From Enterovibrio baiacu (GTDB taxonomy: Bacteria > Pseudomonadota > Gammaproteobacteria > Enterobacterales > Vibrionaceae), in NCBI RefSeq assembly GCF_004120195.1, contig NZ_SCHN01000008.1, positions 401,810 to 465,809 on the forward strand: a DNA stretch of 64,000 nucleotides, written 5' to 3'. Every line of letters begins with the position of its first letter. Positions within the stretch are counted from its first letter, which is position 1. A program made the position numbers and the translations under genes. Below the pieces are notes generated by a model. It did not search any database, had not been told where the DNA came from, and worked only from the letters and a program-made list of their open reading frames with translations. This document shows positions 8,036 to 16,936 of the stretch, in pieces.

Positions 8036-9250
8036 ATGGAATTTAAGAAAAAACTAGCGCTGAGCATTTTGCTCACCACCTCGCTTGCGGGTTGTGCCAT
8101 GCCGGGCAGCCATTTATCTGTCAGTGGCAGCAAAGACACGTCATCTGACAAGGAAGAACAAACCACATTGGATCAACAAGTGAGTGTGTTCGAACTGACA
8201 CCGTCAAATGTGGCCTCTTTTCGTTCAGCGTCTGCATACGTTCGCGCACAAGCGAACCCAGAGTTGGAGCAACGCATTGCGCGTTATGAGTACCGCGTCG
8301 GTCCTGGCGATATTTTGAATGTCACCATTTGGGATCACCCAGAATTAACCATTCCTGCCGGCTCTTACCGTAGCTCGAGTGAATCAGGTAACTGGGTTCA
8401 CGCCGACGGCACCATTTTTTACCCGTACATCGGTACCGTAAAAGTGGAAGGGAAAACCGTTACAGAAATTCGTGACGATGTAGCAAAACGACTTGCTCGC
8501 TTTATTGAAACGCCTCAAGTTGACGTCAACATCGCCGCATTCCGTTCGCAAAAAACCTATATCACGGGCGAAGTTGAAAAGCCTGGTCAGCAGCCGATCA
8601 CCAACATTCCGCTGACCCTACTTGATGCAGTGAACCGCGCGGGTGGCCTGAGCGAAAACGCCGATTGGCGCAACGTCAGCCTGACCCGCAACGGCGAAGA
8701 ACAAAGCATCTCGCTTTACGCACTGATGCAGCGCGGTGATTTAACCCAAAACCGTTTGCTACAACCTGGCGACATTGTTCACGTACCGCGTAACGATGGT
8801 CAAAAAGTGTTTGTAATGGGCGAAGTGAACGAACCAAAACTGCTGAAAATCGACCGTGCAGGCATGAGCCTAACGGAAGCGCTTAGCTCCGTCGGCGGCA
8901 TCAACGAACTTGAAGCCGACGCAACCGGCGTATTCGTTATCCGCGGTGAGAAGCGAGTCGAGCAGAAAGAGCAGAAAGAGCTGGAAGGGCAGAAAGAACA
9001 GAAGGAGCAGAAAGAGCAAAGCGAAGCTGGGGAGCAAGTACAGAAGATTGCAAGCATCTACCAGCTAGACATTAAAGATGCCTCCGCCCTTGTTCTTGGC
9101 ACCGAATTCGAACTACAACCTTACGACATCGTCTACGTCACCGCCGCCCCAATCACCCGCTGGAACCGCGTGATCCGTCAGCTACTGCCGACCATCACAG
9201 GCTTTAACGAGTTGACGGAAGGCGTGCTCCGCGTTAGGACGTGGCCATAA
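8036..9250 (+). CDS. wza: Wza outer-membrane polysaccharide export lipoprotein
   Basis: A 404-aa OPX-family protein that forms the outer-membrane channel for capsule export with Wzc. The lipobox S-L-A-G-C is at residues 15-19. The polysaccharide export domain ([19 protein letters not shown]) begins near residue 85, followed by SLBB-type repeats ([20 protein letters not shown]). The ATG at 8036 is chosen over an in-frame TTG at 8018 because it gives the normal signal peptide. Oddly, residues of about 309-329 form a Glu-Gln-Lys low-complexity insert encoded by a nonamer array (8960-9022) of the same kind as the intergenic repeats. It is first in the ops-led unit. Confidence 0.92.
   Translation: MEFKKKLALSILLTTSLAGCAMPGSHLSVSGSKDTSSDKEEQTTLDQQVSVFELTPSNVASFRSASAYVRAQANPELEQRIARYEYRVGPGDILNVTIWDHPELTIPAGSYRSSSESGNWVHADGTIFYPYIGTVKVEGKTVTEIRDDVAKRLARFIETPQVDVNIAAFRSQKTYITGEVEKPGQQPITNIPLTLLDAVNRAGGLSENADWRNVSLTRNGEEQSISLYALMQRGDLTQNRLLQPGDIVHVPRNDGQKVFVMGEVNEPKLLKIDRAGMSLTEALSSVGGINELEADATGVFVIRGEKRVEQKEQKELEGQKEQKEQKEQSEAGEQVQKIASIYQLDIKDASALVLGTEFELQPYDIVYVTAAPITRWNRVIRQLLPTITGFNELTEGVLRVRTWP
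8960..9022 (+). repeat. In-frame nonamer tandem repeat inside wza
   Basis: Seven copies of a nine-base unit close to gagcagaaa run in frame through wza and encode repeated E-Q-K. The reverse complement (tttctgctc) is one base away from the ctgctcttc unit of the arrays before wza and wzc. Because nine is a multiple of three, copy-number change would alter protein length without a frameshift. Confidence 0.8.
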
Positions 9251-9369
9251 GCCCGAAGGGCTTAAGAGCCGAGTGTTGAGAGAGAGCAGAAAGGGCAGGT
9301 TTGAGAAAAAGCAGATGAAGAGCATTTCTTCTGATACTTAAATCGACCTCAAAGATTTGAAGAGGGAAT

Positions 9370-9750
9370 ATGCGCTTTAAGCAGCTTGAGGTTTGGCAGA
9401 GAAGCTACCAGCTCACATTGGCGGTCTACAAAGCGGTTAAGCCTTGTAAAGATTACTCGCTAAAGAACCAAATTCAACGGTGTGCAGTGTCTGTTCCCTC
9501 GAATATCGCGGAAGGTGCCGAACGAAAGGGGCGAAAAGAGTTCATCCACTTTCTGTTTATCGCTAAGGGCTCTTGCGGAGAAATGGCGACACAACTGATG
9601 TTAGCCAGAGACCTCAATTATTTGAGTGAGCAAGTCGCCAACGAATTGATTTCTGAATCAGAGGATATCATCAACATGCTCGGTGGATTGATTCGTTTCC
9701 AATCCCAAAAACTGGGTGAAGATGAAGCCCCTTATGAAGTCACTGGTTGA
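9370..9750 (+). CDS. Four-helix-bundle protein (23S rRNA IVS-type family)
   Basis: A 126-aa protein of the family known from intervening sequences of 23S rRNA genes. Recognisable features are LEVWQRSYQL near residue 6, the block IQRCAVSVPSNIAEG (about 35-49), and a following basic/hydrophobic helix KGRKEFIHFLFIAKGS. The four predicted helices form a small bundle with a basic pocket, and the molecular function is unknown. It sits between wza and wzb, flanked on both sides by tandem repeats, and is not part of the usual wza-wzb-wzc set. GAGGG lies 5-9 bases before its ATG. Confidence 0.85.
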   Translation: MRFKQLEVWQRSYQLTLAVYKAVKPCKDYSLKNQIQRCAVSVPSNIAEGAERKGRKEFIHFLFIAKGSCGEMATQLMLARDLNYLSEQVANELISESEDIINMLGGLIRFQSQKLGEDEAPYEVTG

Positions 9751-9861
9751 TGGTTCGCTCTTTCTCGAAACTCGAGACTCGAGACTCAAATCTAGTCCAC
9801 GTTAGTTCATTACTCCTCAGAAGATTAATGAAGCGACTGAAAATGAACGGATAGAAAACCA

Positions 9862-10302
9862 ATGTTTAACCGAATCCTCGTCGTCTGCGTCGGCAACATC
9901 TGCCGTTCACCGACAGGCGAATATTTACTGAAACACCTGCTGCCCAACAAGCACATCGATTCCGCGGGCATCGCAGTAGAAAAAAGCCGCTTAACAGGCA
10001 AACCTGCTGACGCCACCGCGACCACACTGGCCGCCGAACACGGAATCAGCCTAGAAGGCCATGCTGCAAAACAGCTTACCGCTGAGTTGGCATCGCAATA
10101 TGACCTGATCCTCGTAATGGAAAAAGGCCATATCGACGCCCTTTGCAGCATCGCCCCCGAAGCGCGTGGCAAAACCATGTTATTCGGACAATGGATCGGA
10201 CAAAAAGACATCCCAGATCCACACAGACAAAGCCGAGAAGCATTCGATCACGCATGGATGCTAATAGAAGAAGCCGCAAACGCTTGGGCGAAGAAGATTT
10301 AA
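9862..10302 (+). CDS. wzb: Wzb low-molecular-weight protein-tyrosine phosphatase
   Basis: A 146-aa cytoplasmic phosphatase. The P-loop CX5R is C9-V-G-N-I-C-R15 followed by S-P-T, and the general acid is in the D-P pair at residues 119-120. Its partner is the tyrosine kinase Wzc, encoded next. Cycles of Wzc phosphorylation and Wzb dephosphorylation drive capsule polymerisation and export in the known systems. Length is normal for the family (about 147 aa). The gap before wzc carries a long tandem repeat, and no obvious terminator is seen. Confidence 0.92.
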   Translation: MFNRILVVCVGNICRSPTGEYLLKHLLPNKHIDSAGIAVEKSRLTGKPADATATTLAAEHGISLEGHAAKQLTAELASQYDLILVMEKGHIDALCSIAPEARGKTMLFGQWIGQKDIPDPHRQSREAFDHAWMLIEEAANAWAKKI

Positions 10303-10531
10303 AAATAAGAGTGTTGAGATAGAAGATAAGAGACAAGAGATAAAAGGTACGAGTGTCGAGTAGAAGACAAGAGACAAGAGACAAGAGACAAGAGACAAGA
10401 AATAAGGGAGTCGAGATAGTGATCTGCTCTTCCTGCTCTTCCTGCTCTTCCTGCTCTTCCTGCTCTTCCTGCTCTTCGTGCTCTCCCTGCTCCTCCTGCT
10501 CTCTCTGCTCTTCGTGCTCTCCCTGCTCTCT
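10303..10531. repeat. GA-rich repeat plus 12-copy nonamer array before wzc
   Basis: First come imperfect gagacaagagacaagag units (10320-10410), then 12 tandem copies of ctgctcttc with a few substitutions (10424-10531). The array ends 23 bases before the wzc ATG. A 62-codon Cys-Ser open frame through it is a product of the repeat, not a gene. Confidence 0.85.
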
Positions 10532-10554
10532 ATCCTTTTGAGAAAATATTTTTT

Positions 10555-12714
10555 ATGACTGTAACTCACTCTCCTCAATCCCGAACGACAGACTCGGACG
10601 AAATCGATCTTGGGAAACTGTTTGGTATTTTGATCGACGCGCGATGGATGATCATCTCAATTACGGCAGTATTTGCGGTGTTGGGTGTCGCGTATGCATT
10701 GTTAGCAACACCGGTATATAAAGCCGATGCACTAATCCAAGTAGAACAAAAAAGCAGCGGTATGCCAGCGTTGGGGGAGATGGGTGAGCTGTTCGCGAGT
10801 GAGTCTTCTTCTACCACAGAGATTGAAATCATTAAATCTCGTATGGTGCTGGGCAAGACGGTCGACAAATTCAACCTGACAACAGTCACTGCGCCGAACT
10901 ACTTCCCGTTCATTGGCAAAGGCCTTGCGCGTATTACGGGTGAACAACCTGTCATCGACATTGCACGTTTTGATGTTCCTGAATATTCAATGGGCGATGC
11001 TTACACGCTAACCGTCACCAACGAAGCGGGCACCGAATACCTGCTTGAAAACCAAGACGGTCGTGAGTTGCTGAAAGGTAACGTGGGCGAGAACGTGCAA
11101 TCAAACGGTTTCAACCTGATGGTGCGTGACCTGCAAGCAGAGCAAGGCGACAGTTTTTCACTGGCAAAGCGTAACCGCTTAGACGCGATTCAATGGCTAC
11201 AACAAAATCTGGGTGTGAGTGAGCGTGGCAAACAAAGTGGTGTGTTGCAGCTTTCATTCGAGGGTGAAAACCGTGCGCTAATTGAAGATCTGCTTAACGA
11301 CATTGCGACCAACTATTTCTTGCAGAACGTTGAACGCAATGCCGCCGAAGCAGAACAAAGCCTCGCGTTTCTAAACCAAAACCTGCCAGGCATTAAAGAC
11401 AAACTAACCATTGCAGAAGACCAACTGAACGCATTCCGCCAAAAGAACGAATCTGTTGACCTTGGCTTAGAAGCAAAAGCTACGTTAGACGTGATGGTAA
11501 AACTGGAAGCACAGCTTAACGAGCTGACGTTCAAGGAAAGCGAAGTCAGTCAGCGCTTTACCAAAGAACACCCAGTGTACACCGCGCTTCTGGATAAAAG
11601 AGACACACTGCTTAAAGAAAGAGAACGCATTACCAAGCAAACGCAAAAGCTGCCAAAAACGCAGCGTGAAGTGCTGCGCTTAATGCGTGATGTAGAAGTG
11701 AACCAACAAATCTACGTGCAACTGCTAAACAAAGTGCAAGAGCTGCGCATTGTAAAAGCGAGCACTGTAGGTAACGTACGTATTCTTGATGAAGCGGCTT
11801 CGTATTCACGCGCCGTGAAACCGAAAAAACCATTGATCGCAGTATTGGCAACATTGCTGGGCGGCATGTTGGGTGTGGCCATTGCACTACTGAAAGCAGC
11901 ATTCAATCGCGGCGTAGAAAACCCAGACGATATTGAAGCGATTGGCCTGCCTGTGTATGCAAGTTTGCCGCTGTCTGATTTGCAAATTCAAATCGAAAAA
12001 GCCGCCAAGAAAAGACGCGGCATGCCCGCGAAAGAAGCACTGTTGGCCGAAGCCAACCCTGCAGACCTTTCGATTGAAGCACTGCGCAGTCTGCGCACCA
12101 GTTTGCACTTCGCCATGATGGAAGCGAAAAACAACATTCTGATGATTTCTGGCCCAAGCCCAAGCATTGGTAAATCCTTCGTTTCAGCCAACTTGGCAGC
12201 GGTTATCGCTAAAGCTGGCCAAAAAGTGTTGGTAGTAGATGCCGACATGCGCAAAGGCTACATGCAGCGTCACTTTGGTGTTAACTGGGACAAAGGCCTT
12301 TCAGATTACTTATCAGGCCAAGTGGAACAAGCCGACATCATTAAACCAAGTGGCGTTGAAAACTTAGATGTGATCACCCGCGGTAAGATTCCACCAAACC
12401 CGGCTGAACTGTTAATGCACCCGCGCTTCACCGCATTCATAGAATGGGCACAAGCGAACTACGACATGGTGATCATTGACACACCACCTGTACTTGCAGT
12501 GACCGACCCATCAATCATTGGTGCACACGCAGGCACAACCTTAATGGTTGGCCGTTTTGGTAAAAACCCAGTGAAAGAAATTGAAGTCGCGAACGAACGC
12601 TTTGCCAAAGCGGGCATTGAAGTGAAAGGCTTTATTTTGAATGCCGTTGAGCGTAAAGCGAGCAATGCTTACGGCGGTGGTAGCTACGGGTATTACAACT
12701 ACAGCTACAAATAA
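10555..12714 (+). CDS. wzc: Wzc polysaccharide co-polymerase and BY-kinase
   Basis: A 719-aa inner-membrane protein. An N-terminal Wzz domain starts at residue 14 with a first membrane helix (MIISITAVFAVLGVAYAL). A long periplasmic coiled-coil region follows, then a second helix (about 425-445), then a cytoplasmic bacterial tyrosine kinase. The kinase has Walker A GPSPSIGKS near residue 533, Walker A' VLVVDADMRKG near 558 and Walker B VIIDTPP near 638. The C-terminal tail has five tyrosines in its last 15 residues, the usual autophosphorylation cluster. It works with Wza and Wzb to control chain length and export. The ribosome binding site is weak because the nonamer array comes very close. 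Confidence 0.93.
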   Translation: MTVTHSPQSRTTDSDEIDLGKLFGILIDARWMIISITAVFAVLGVAYALLATPVYKADALIQVEQKSSGMPALGEMGELFASESSSTTEIEIIKSRMVLGKTVDKFNLTTVTAPNYFPFIGKGLARITGEQPVIDIARFDVPEYSMGDAYTLTVTNEAGTEYLLENQDGRELLKGNVGENVQSNGFNLMVRDLQAEQGDSFSLAKRNRLDAIQWLQQNLGVSERGKQSGVLQLSFEGENRALIEDLLNDIATNYFLQNVERNAAEAEQSLAFLNQNLPGIKDKLTIAEDQLNAFRQKNESVDLGLEAKATLDVMVKLEAQLNELTFKESEVSQRFTKEHPVYTALLDKRDTLLKERERITKQTQKLPKTQREVLRLMRDVEVNQQIYVQLLNKVQELRIVKASTVGNVRILDEAASYSRAVKPKKPLIAVLATLLGGMLGVAIALLKAAFNRGVENPDDIEAIGLPVYASLPLSDLQIQIEKAAKKRRGMPAKEALLAEANPADLSIEALRSLRTSLHFAMMEAKNNILMISGPSPSIGKSFVSANLAAVIAKAGQKVLVVDADMRKGYMQRHFGVNWDKGLSDYLSGQVEQADIIKPSGVENLDVITRGKIPPNPAELLMHPRFTAFIEWAQANYDMVIIDTPPVLAVTDPSIIGAHAGTTLMVGRFGKNPVKEIEVANERFAKAGIEVKGFILNAVERKASNAYGGGSYGYYNYSYK

Positions 12715-12719
12715 TAGAA

Positions 12720-12771
12720 AAGGGCGTGAAATAGACGCCCTTAGTTCTCGCCAACAGTCAAGCCTGTTGGC
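12720..12771 (+). terminator. Two successive hairpins after wzc
   Basis: Hairpin 1 is aagggcgt (12720-12727) paired with acgccctt (12735-12742). Hairpin 2 is gccaacag (12750-12757) paired with ctgttggc (12764-12771). Neither is followed by a long T run, so they may act as partial terminators or mRNA 3'-end stabilisers separating wza-wzb-wzc from the glycan genes. Confidence 0.5.
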
Positions 12772-12953
12772 AAAATTAAAGATAAATATAATAATTTCAG
12801 TAAATTAAAGCGACAAAGAGCGCTTTCTACTACGTCTCGTTTCTGAACGCTTCTGTCTCATCACCAAACAAAAATCTGAGTGCTTAAAGTGAAAAATATC
12901 ATTTATTCGCTTCGGATTTTTGCGTTCAAAATTTAAAACTTAAGGTTAGGTAA

Positions 12954-13582
12954 GGCATTGTTTCCTGGATCATTGAACTAATCATCAGAGCCGCGATCAG
13001 ATCATCAGAGTCTGCAAACGAGTGACGATGATGAGCAAAGCCAAGTACAAAATCAGCAACTGGAAGCAATACAATCAAGCATTGATTAATAGAGGTTCGG
13101 TCACCTTTTGGGTTGATGAAGCCGCTATCCAGAGTTGGCATTGCAAAGAGCATCATGGGAAACGAGGAAGAGGCTTTACATTCACAGATGGTGCCATTGA
13201 AACGGCGCTGATGATTAAAGGCATTTTCAAGCTCCCTTTACGCGCCCTTCAAGGCTTTCTCGACTCGATATTTGTCCTGATGGACGTGCCGCTGAAATCG
13301 CCGTCATACAGGTGCATCAGCAAACGGGCAAAGACCGTTGAGGTTCAATATCGGTTACCGAGTCGTGGACCTATTGCGCATGTCGTTATTGATGCAACAG
13401 GCTTGAAGGTGTTCGGCGAAGCACTGGCAAACGTGAAAGCGATGAACAAAGTCATAAAACTAGGTATGCCTGTCAGTTACCGAGTTGTGTAATACGGTTA
13501 ATACTCATTAGATCAGTGCGTTAGATAACTTATTTGATCAACAAAGCCAATTCGTTAGCTTAACGATTTGATCAACAAGGCC
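12954..13582 (+). mobile_element. IS5-family element with internal deletion
   Basis: A remnant insertion sequence of about 0.6 kb. A left end ggcattgttt (12954) resembles the complement of the right end gatcaacaaggcc (13570-13582). Another right-end-like copy, gatcaacaaagcc, is at 13536-13548. A full IS of this group would be about 1 kb. No clear target duplication is seen. It lies exactly at the junction between the conserved wza-wzc genes and the AT-rich variable block. Confidence 0.6.
13031..13492 (+). pseudogene. IS5-family transposase, internally deleted
   Basis: About 153 codons remain. The N-terminal part is typical of IS5-type transposases (GSVTFWVDEAAIQSW, RALQGFLDSIF, HVVIDATGLKVFGE near residue 120, which carries the first catalytic Asp). 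After VFGE the sequence jumps straight to what looks like the normal C-terminus (ALANVKAMNKVIKLGMP). The middle, with the second Asp and the Glu of the DDE triad, is missing. The frame is intact through the deletion, but the enzyme must be inactive. Confidence 0.8.
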
Positions 13583-13642
13583 TCATCAAACCAAGAAACT
13601 ACAAATTTAAAACGAATAAAAAATTAAAGAAAATGCAAACAT

Positions 13643-14932
13643 ATGAAAATTAAAAATCCCTTCATAGCCAAAATTCTAGCCCTTATGGGAGGGACTGCTA
13701 TTTCGCAAGTTCTAATTATTGCGAGCCTACCTATTTTATCAAGGCTTTATTCCCCTTATGACTTTGGCCTACTAGGAGAGTTTACTGCCTATACATCAGT
13801 TATAGCACCAATAGCATGTCTTTGTTTGGCTAGTGCAATTTTGCTTCCGAAGGAAGAAAAAATAGCAAAATTGCACATGAATACATCGTTTGTAACAACA
13901 TTAACCCTTTCTTCGACGCTACTGGTCCTTCTAGTTTTAGTTATAAATCTGGGCGTTGAAATCATAGAATATGAGAATGACTATTGGTATATCACATTAA
14001 TGGTCGCATTTGTTCTTTTTAGCGGGATGCAACAATCACTAGAAAAATGGTTCGGTAGAAGAGACCAATTTAAAATTCTAGCTAAAGCAAATATTGTTGC
14101 TACCTTAATAATGATTTTGCTAAAAGTTTTTGGAGGTTTTGTTCATCCAACAGCGTTAGTTTTGGTGATTACAAGTAGCATCTATCCTTTTCTGTATTGC
14201 GCACTGATATTAATCACATCAAATTCAAAACTTTTATCTCTTAAAATAAATCGCCTTACACTAAACAAATTAAAGTTTTCTTTTCTGCGAAATTTTGATT
14301 TTGTTCGATACCAAGCACCGCAGGTACTTTTGAGTTGTCTTAATCAGAGTATACCAATTTTTATTCTTGGTTATTACTTTACGGCGGAAGTGGTTGGTTT
14401 CTATGCCATGGCTCGAGGTATACTTTCAGCACCTTCAACTCTCATAGGTAAATCTGTTGGCGATGTTTTCTTTCCGCGTATGGCGAAGGCAGCCTTAACA
14501 GATAGGAATGAGATGAAGCGACTTTTTACTTTATCTATCTCCTCTTTAGCAATCTTAGGTATTCCTATATTCTCAATAGTATTTTTCTTAGGAGGTGATA
14601 TATTTTCATTTGTGCTAGGAGAAGACTGGTTTATTTCAGGAGAGTACGCTGCTCTGCTATCTATATGGCTGTACTTCGCATTTACTAACTCTCCATCTAA
14701 TCAGACTCTTCAGATCATGGGGATGCAAAAATATGCTCTGAAGTTCACGGTAGTATCATTAGTAATAAGGCCTACCTGTATGGTCGGAGCCATATGGCTG
14801 AACAATGAGCCTGAAACGCTCATTTTTTCCTATGCACTATCTGGAGCTATTCTAAACATCTACCTGATTTTGTCGGTGTACTTTAAGTTAAGTAGATGGT
14901 GTTTTGAGGCCGATGCGAGAAGGAGTTACTAA
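13643..14932 (+). CDS. wzx: Wzx-type oligosaccharide flippase
   Basis: A 429-aa protein made almost wholly of membrane helices (about 12), with the N-terminal pattern GGTAISQVLIIASLPILSRL typical of the MOP/Wzx family. It should move undecaprenyl-linked repeat units across the inner membrane. It opens the AT-rich segment and shares one base with the next gene (TAATG), so the two are probably translated together. Its base composition differs from wzc, consistent with acquisition of the block by transfer. Confidence 0.88.
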   Translation: MKIKNPFIAKILALMGGTAISQVLIIASLPILSRLYSPYDFGLLGEFTAYTSVIAPIACLCLASAILLPKEEKIAKLHMNTSFVTTLTLSSTLLVLLVLVINLGVEIIEYENDYWYITLMVAFVLFSGMQQSLEKWFGRRDQFKILAKANIVATLIMILLKVFGGFVHPTALVLVITSSIYPFLYCALILITSNSKLLSLKINRLTLNKLKFSFLRNFDFVRYQAPQVLLSCLNQSIPIFILGYYFTAEVVGFYAMARGILSAPSTLIGKSVGDVFFPRMAKAALTDRNEMKRLFTLSISSLAILGIPIFSIVFFLGGDIFSFVLGEDWFISGEYAALLSIWLYFAFTNSPSNQTLQIMGMQKYALKFTVVSLVIRPTCMVGAIWLNNEPETLIFSYALSGAILNIYLILSVYFKLSRWCFEADARRSY

Positions 14933-16038
14933 TGAAGATATTCGTTTGCGGTGATGTGGTCAATCTGAAATCAAATAATAAAATCTGTACTTCTGAGGTG
15001 GAAGCAGTAATTAAGTCGTGTGACTATGCAATATGTAATTTTGAAGCTCCAATCAAATCGAAGGGTAAGAAAGTAAAAAAGATTGGTCCGAATATAGCTC
15101 AATTGGAAGTGACTCCATCGATACTCAAATCGCATGGTTTTGATTTATGCCTACTTGCTAATAATCATATGCTCGATTTTGGTGAGATTGGTCTTAAAAA
15201 AACTATGGATGAAATTAAACGAGTAGGAATGGAATACTGCGGAGCAGGATTGAATTTAGAAGAGGCATATTCTGTAAAGTACGTCCAAAAGAATAATATA
15301 ACCATCGCAATTGTTAATGTTGCAGAAAATCATCATGGAGCACTCGATAATGTTAGAAAAGAAAAGTTTGGTTATGCTTGGGTAAGTTCTCCAAACCTTC
15401 CTAAAATTATCAATGTTGCGAAGAGTAAGTCTGACTTTGTTTTGATAATGGTTCATGCAGGACTAGAAGGTTATACAACGCCGCAATCTTACTGGAGAGA
15501 GGTATATAGAAACATGTGCGACTTAGGAGCTGATTTCGTAATTGGCAGTCATCCTCATGTGCCTCAAGGGATCGAGAGTTACGAAGAATCTAATATAATT
15601 TATAGTCTAGGTAACTTTTATTTTGATAAAGGTGAAAAGTATAGAGATAATGAATCATATTCTATAGTGATTAACTTTAAATCAAAGCTGGATTACACTA
15701 TTGATATAATTTATCATTCATTGTCGGATGGGATTGTTTCTAGAGTAAAGGAACCAAAGTCATTTAAACTGAAAGAGCTATCCGAACATCTATATAATAG
15801 TTGTTCGCTACTGGAGGATAAGATGCACAGCGACATTACACCTCTTCTAAATAAATGGTCCCGTTATTCTAAGTCAAAGTGGTTATATGATGGCGGGCTT
15901 TACACAACCCTCCGGAGAGTCATATCTAAATTGTTGGGTAGAGAAATCCTGGATAAAGAGTTACTCAAGAGTCATTTAAGAATGAACGAGTCTTATTATT
16001 TTGCACTATCATCTCAGAATAAAAAAAATGAAAAATAA
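14932..16038 (+). CDS. CapA/PgsA-like metallophosphatase-fold protein
   Basis: A 368-aa protein of the CapA family (named for poly-gamma-glutamate capsule proteins). Visible metal-site-type blocks are GDVV near residue 7, NFEAPI, LLANNHMLDFG, HAGLEG, IGSHPHVPQG and YSLGNFYFDKG, in the family order. There is no signal peptide or membrane anchor, so it is likely cytoplasmic, unlike anchored PgsA. It overlaps the next gene, a TupA-like ligase, by 11 bases. The pairing suggests amino-acid or amide modification of the polysaccharide, but the exact reaction is unknown. Confidence 0.82.
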   Translation: MKIFVCGDVVNLKSNNKICTSEVEAVIKSCDYAICNFEAPIKSKGKKVKKIGPNIAQLEVTPSILKSHGFDLCLLANNHMLDFGEIGLKKTMDEIKRVGMEYCGAGLNLEEAYSVKYVQKNNITIAIVNVAENHHGALDNVRKEKFGYAWVSSPNLPKIINVAKSKSDFVLIMVHAGLEGYTTPQSYWREVYRNMCDLGADFVIGSHPHVPQGIESYEESNIIYSLGNFYFDKGEKYRDNESYSIVINFKSKLDYTIDIIYHSLSDGIVSRVKEPKSFKLKELSEHLYNSCSLLEDKMHSDITPLLNKWSRYSKSKWLYDGGLYTTLRRVISKLLGREILDKELLKSHLRMNESYYFALSSQNKKNEK

Positions 16039-16888
16039 AATAATTAAATTAGTTAGGGGATATATCACGCCACTAACGTGGGATAAGCTGGTTTATTTTA
16101 AAGTTTTCGGTCGAATTCCAAATGTAAAGAATCCGATACTTTATAATGAAAAGATAATTCAAAGAAAACACTTTGATAAAAATCATATCTATGTCCTATG
16201 CGCAGACAAACTAGCAGTAAGGAATTATATAAAAGACAGGATTGGTGATAAATACCTAATACCTCTACTCTATGAAGAGTTGACTGTGGAAAAATTGACT
16301 GAACTAAAAGGTAAGTCTGGTTTAGTGATTAAAGCGAACCATTCAGCGGGAATGGTAAAAGTATATGATGACATAGAAATAAATGATGATGAAATTGAAC
16401 AACTGGGTGTGTTGATTTCAGATTGGCTAGACACAGATTACAGCAAGTTGGCCAATGAATGGCATTATGGGAAAGTTACACCAAAGGTTTATGCCGAAAA
16501 GTCGATAGCTAAAAATGGCGTGTTGCCTGAGGACTATAAGTTTCATTGCTTTAAACAGTTGAATGGAGAGATAAAATGGGTTCTTCAAGTCGTATCCGGA
16601 AGGAGTTCAAACCTCTCAATTAGATATTTTGACAACTCTTTGGACAATTGTATTCGAAAAATAGGAACAGTAGATTCAAGTCTTAGTCAATTAGAGACTG
16701 ATGTTTTAATGCAAGCGATAGAATTAAATAAGAAACTCTGTGAGCATTTCAGCTATGTTAGGATTGATTGGTATGTTTCCGAGGGCAATTTGTATTTTGG
16801 AGAATTAACCTTCACTCCAGCGGGAGGGTACTCCAAAAATCCTGGCCGAGATTTGGACATGAAAATGGGTAAGTATTGGGTCCTATAG
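16028..16888 (+). CDS. TupA-like ATP-grasp ligase
   Basis: A 286-aa protein that matches the TupA-like ATP-grasp family. It has an N-terminal LTWDKLVYFKVFGR and NPILYNEKI, then DKLAVRNYIKDRIG, a nucleotide-binding strand LVIKANHSAG, and a C-terminal metal/ATP block with RIDWYV and GELTFTPAGGY. TupA was named for teichuronopeptide synthesis, and members are thought to join amino acids or other amines to glycans. The start is the ATG at 16028, inside the end of the CapA-like gene, rather than a TTG at 16001. This location implies translational coupling. Confidence 0.82.
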   Translation: MKNKIIKLVRGYITPLTWDKLVYFKVFGRIPNVKNPILYNEKIIQRKHFDKNHIYVLCADKLAVRNYIKDRIGDKYLIPLLYEELTVEKLTELKGKSGLVIKANHSAGMVKVYDDIEINDDEIEQLGVLISDWLDTDYSKLANEWHYGKVTPKVYAEKSIAKNGVLPEDYKFHCFKQLNGEIKWVLQVVSGRSSNLSIRYFDNSLDNCIRKIGTVDSSLSQLETDVLMQAIELNKKLCEHFSYVRIDWYVSEGNLYFGELTFTPAGGYSKNPGRDLDMKMGKYWVL

Positions 16889-16936
16889 ACGTTGCTAGAG
16901 GCGTCTCAGTTTAAGAAAGAGCTAGGTATTTAAGAT

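Noticed and set aside
10353-10541. 62-codon Cys-Ser open frame on the plus strand
   Set aside because: It is the translation of the nonamer array; its composition is fully explained by the repeat.
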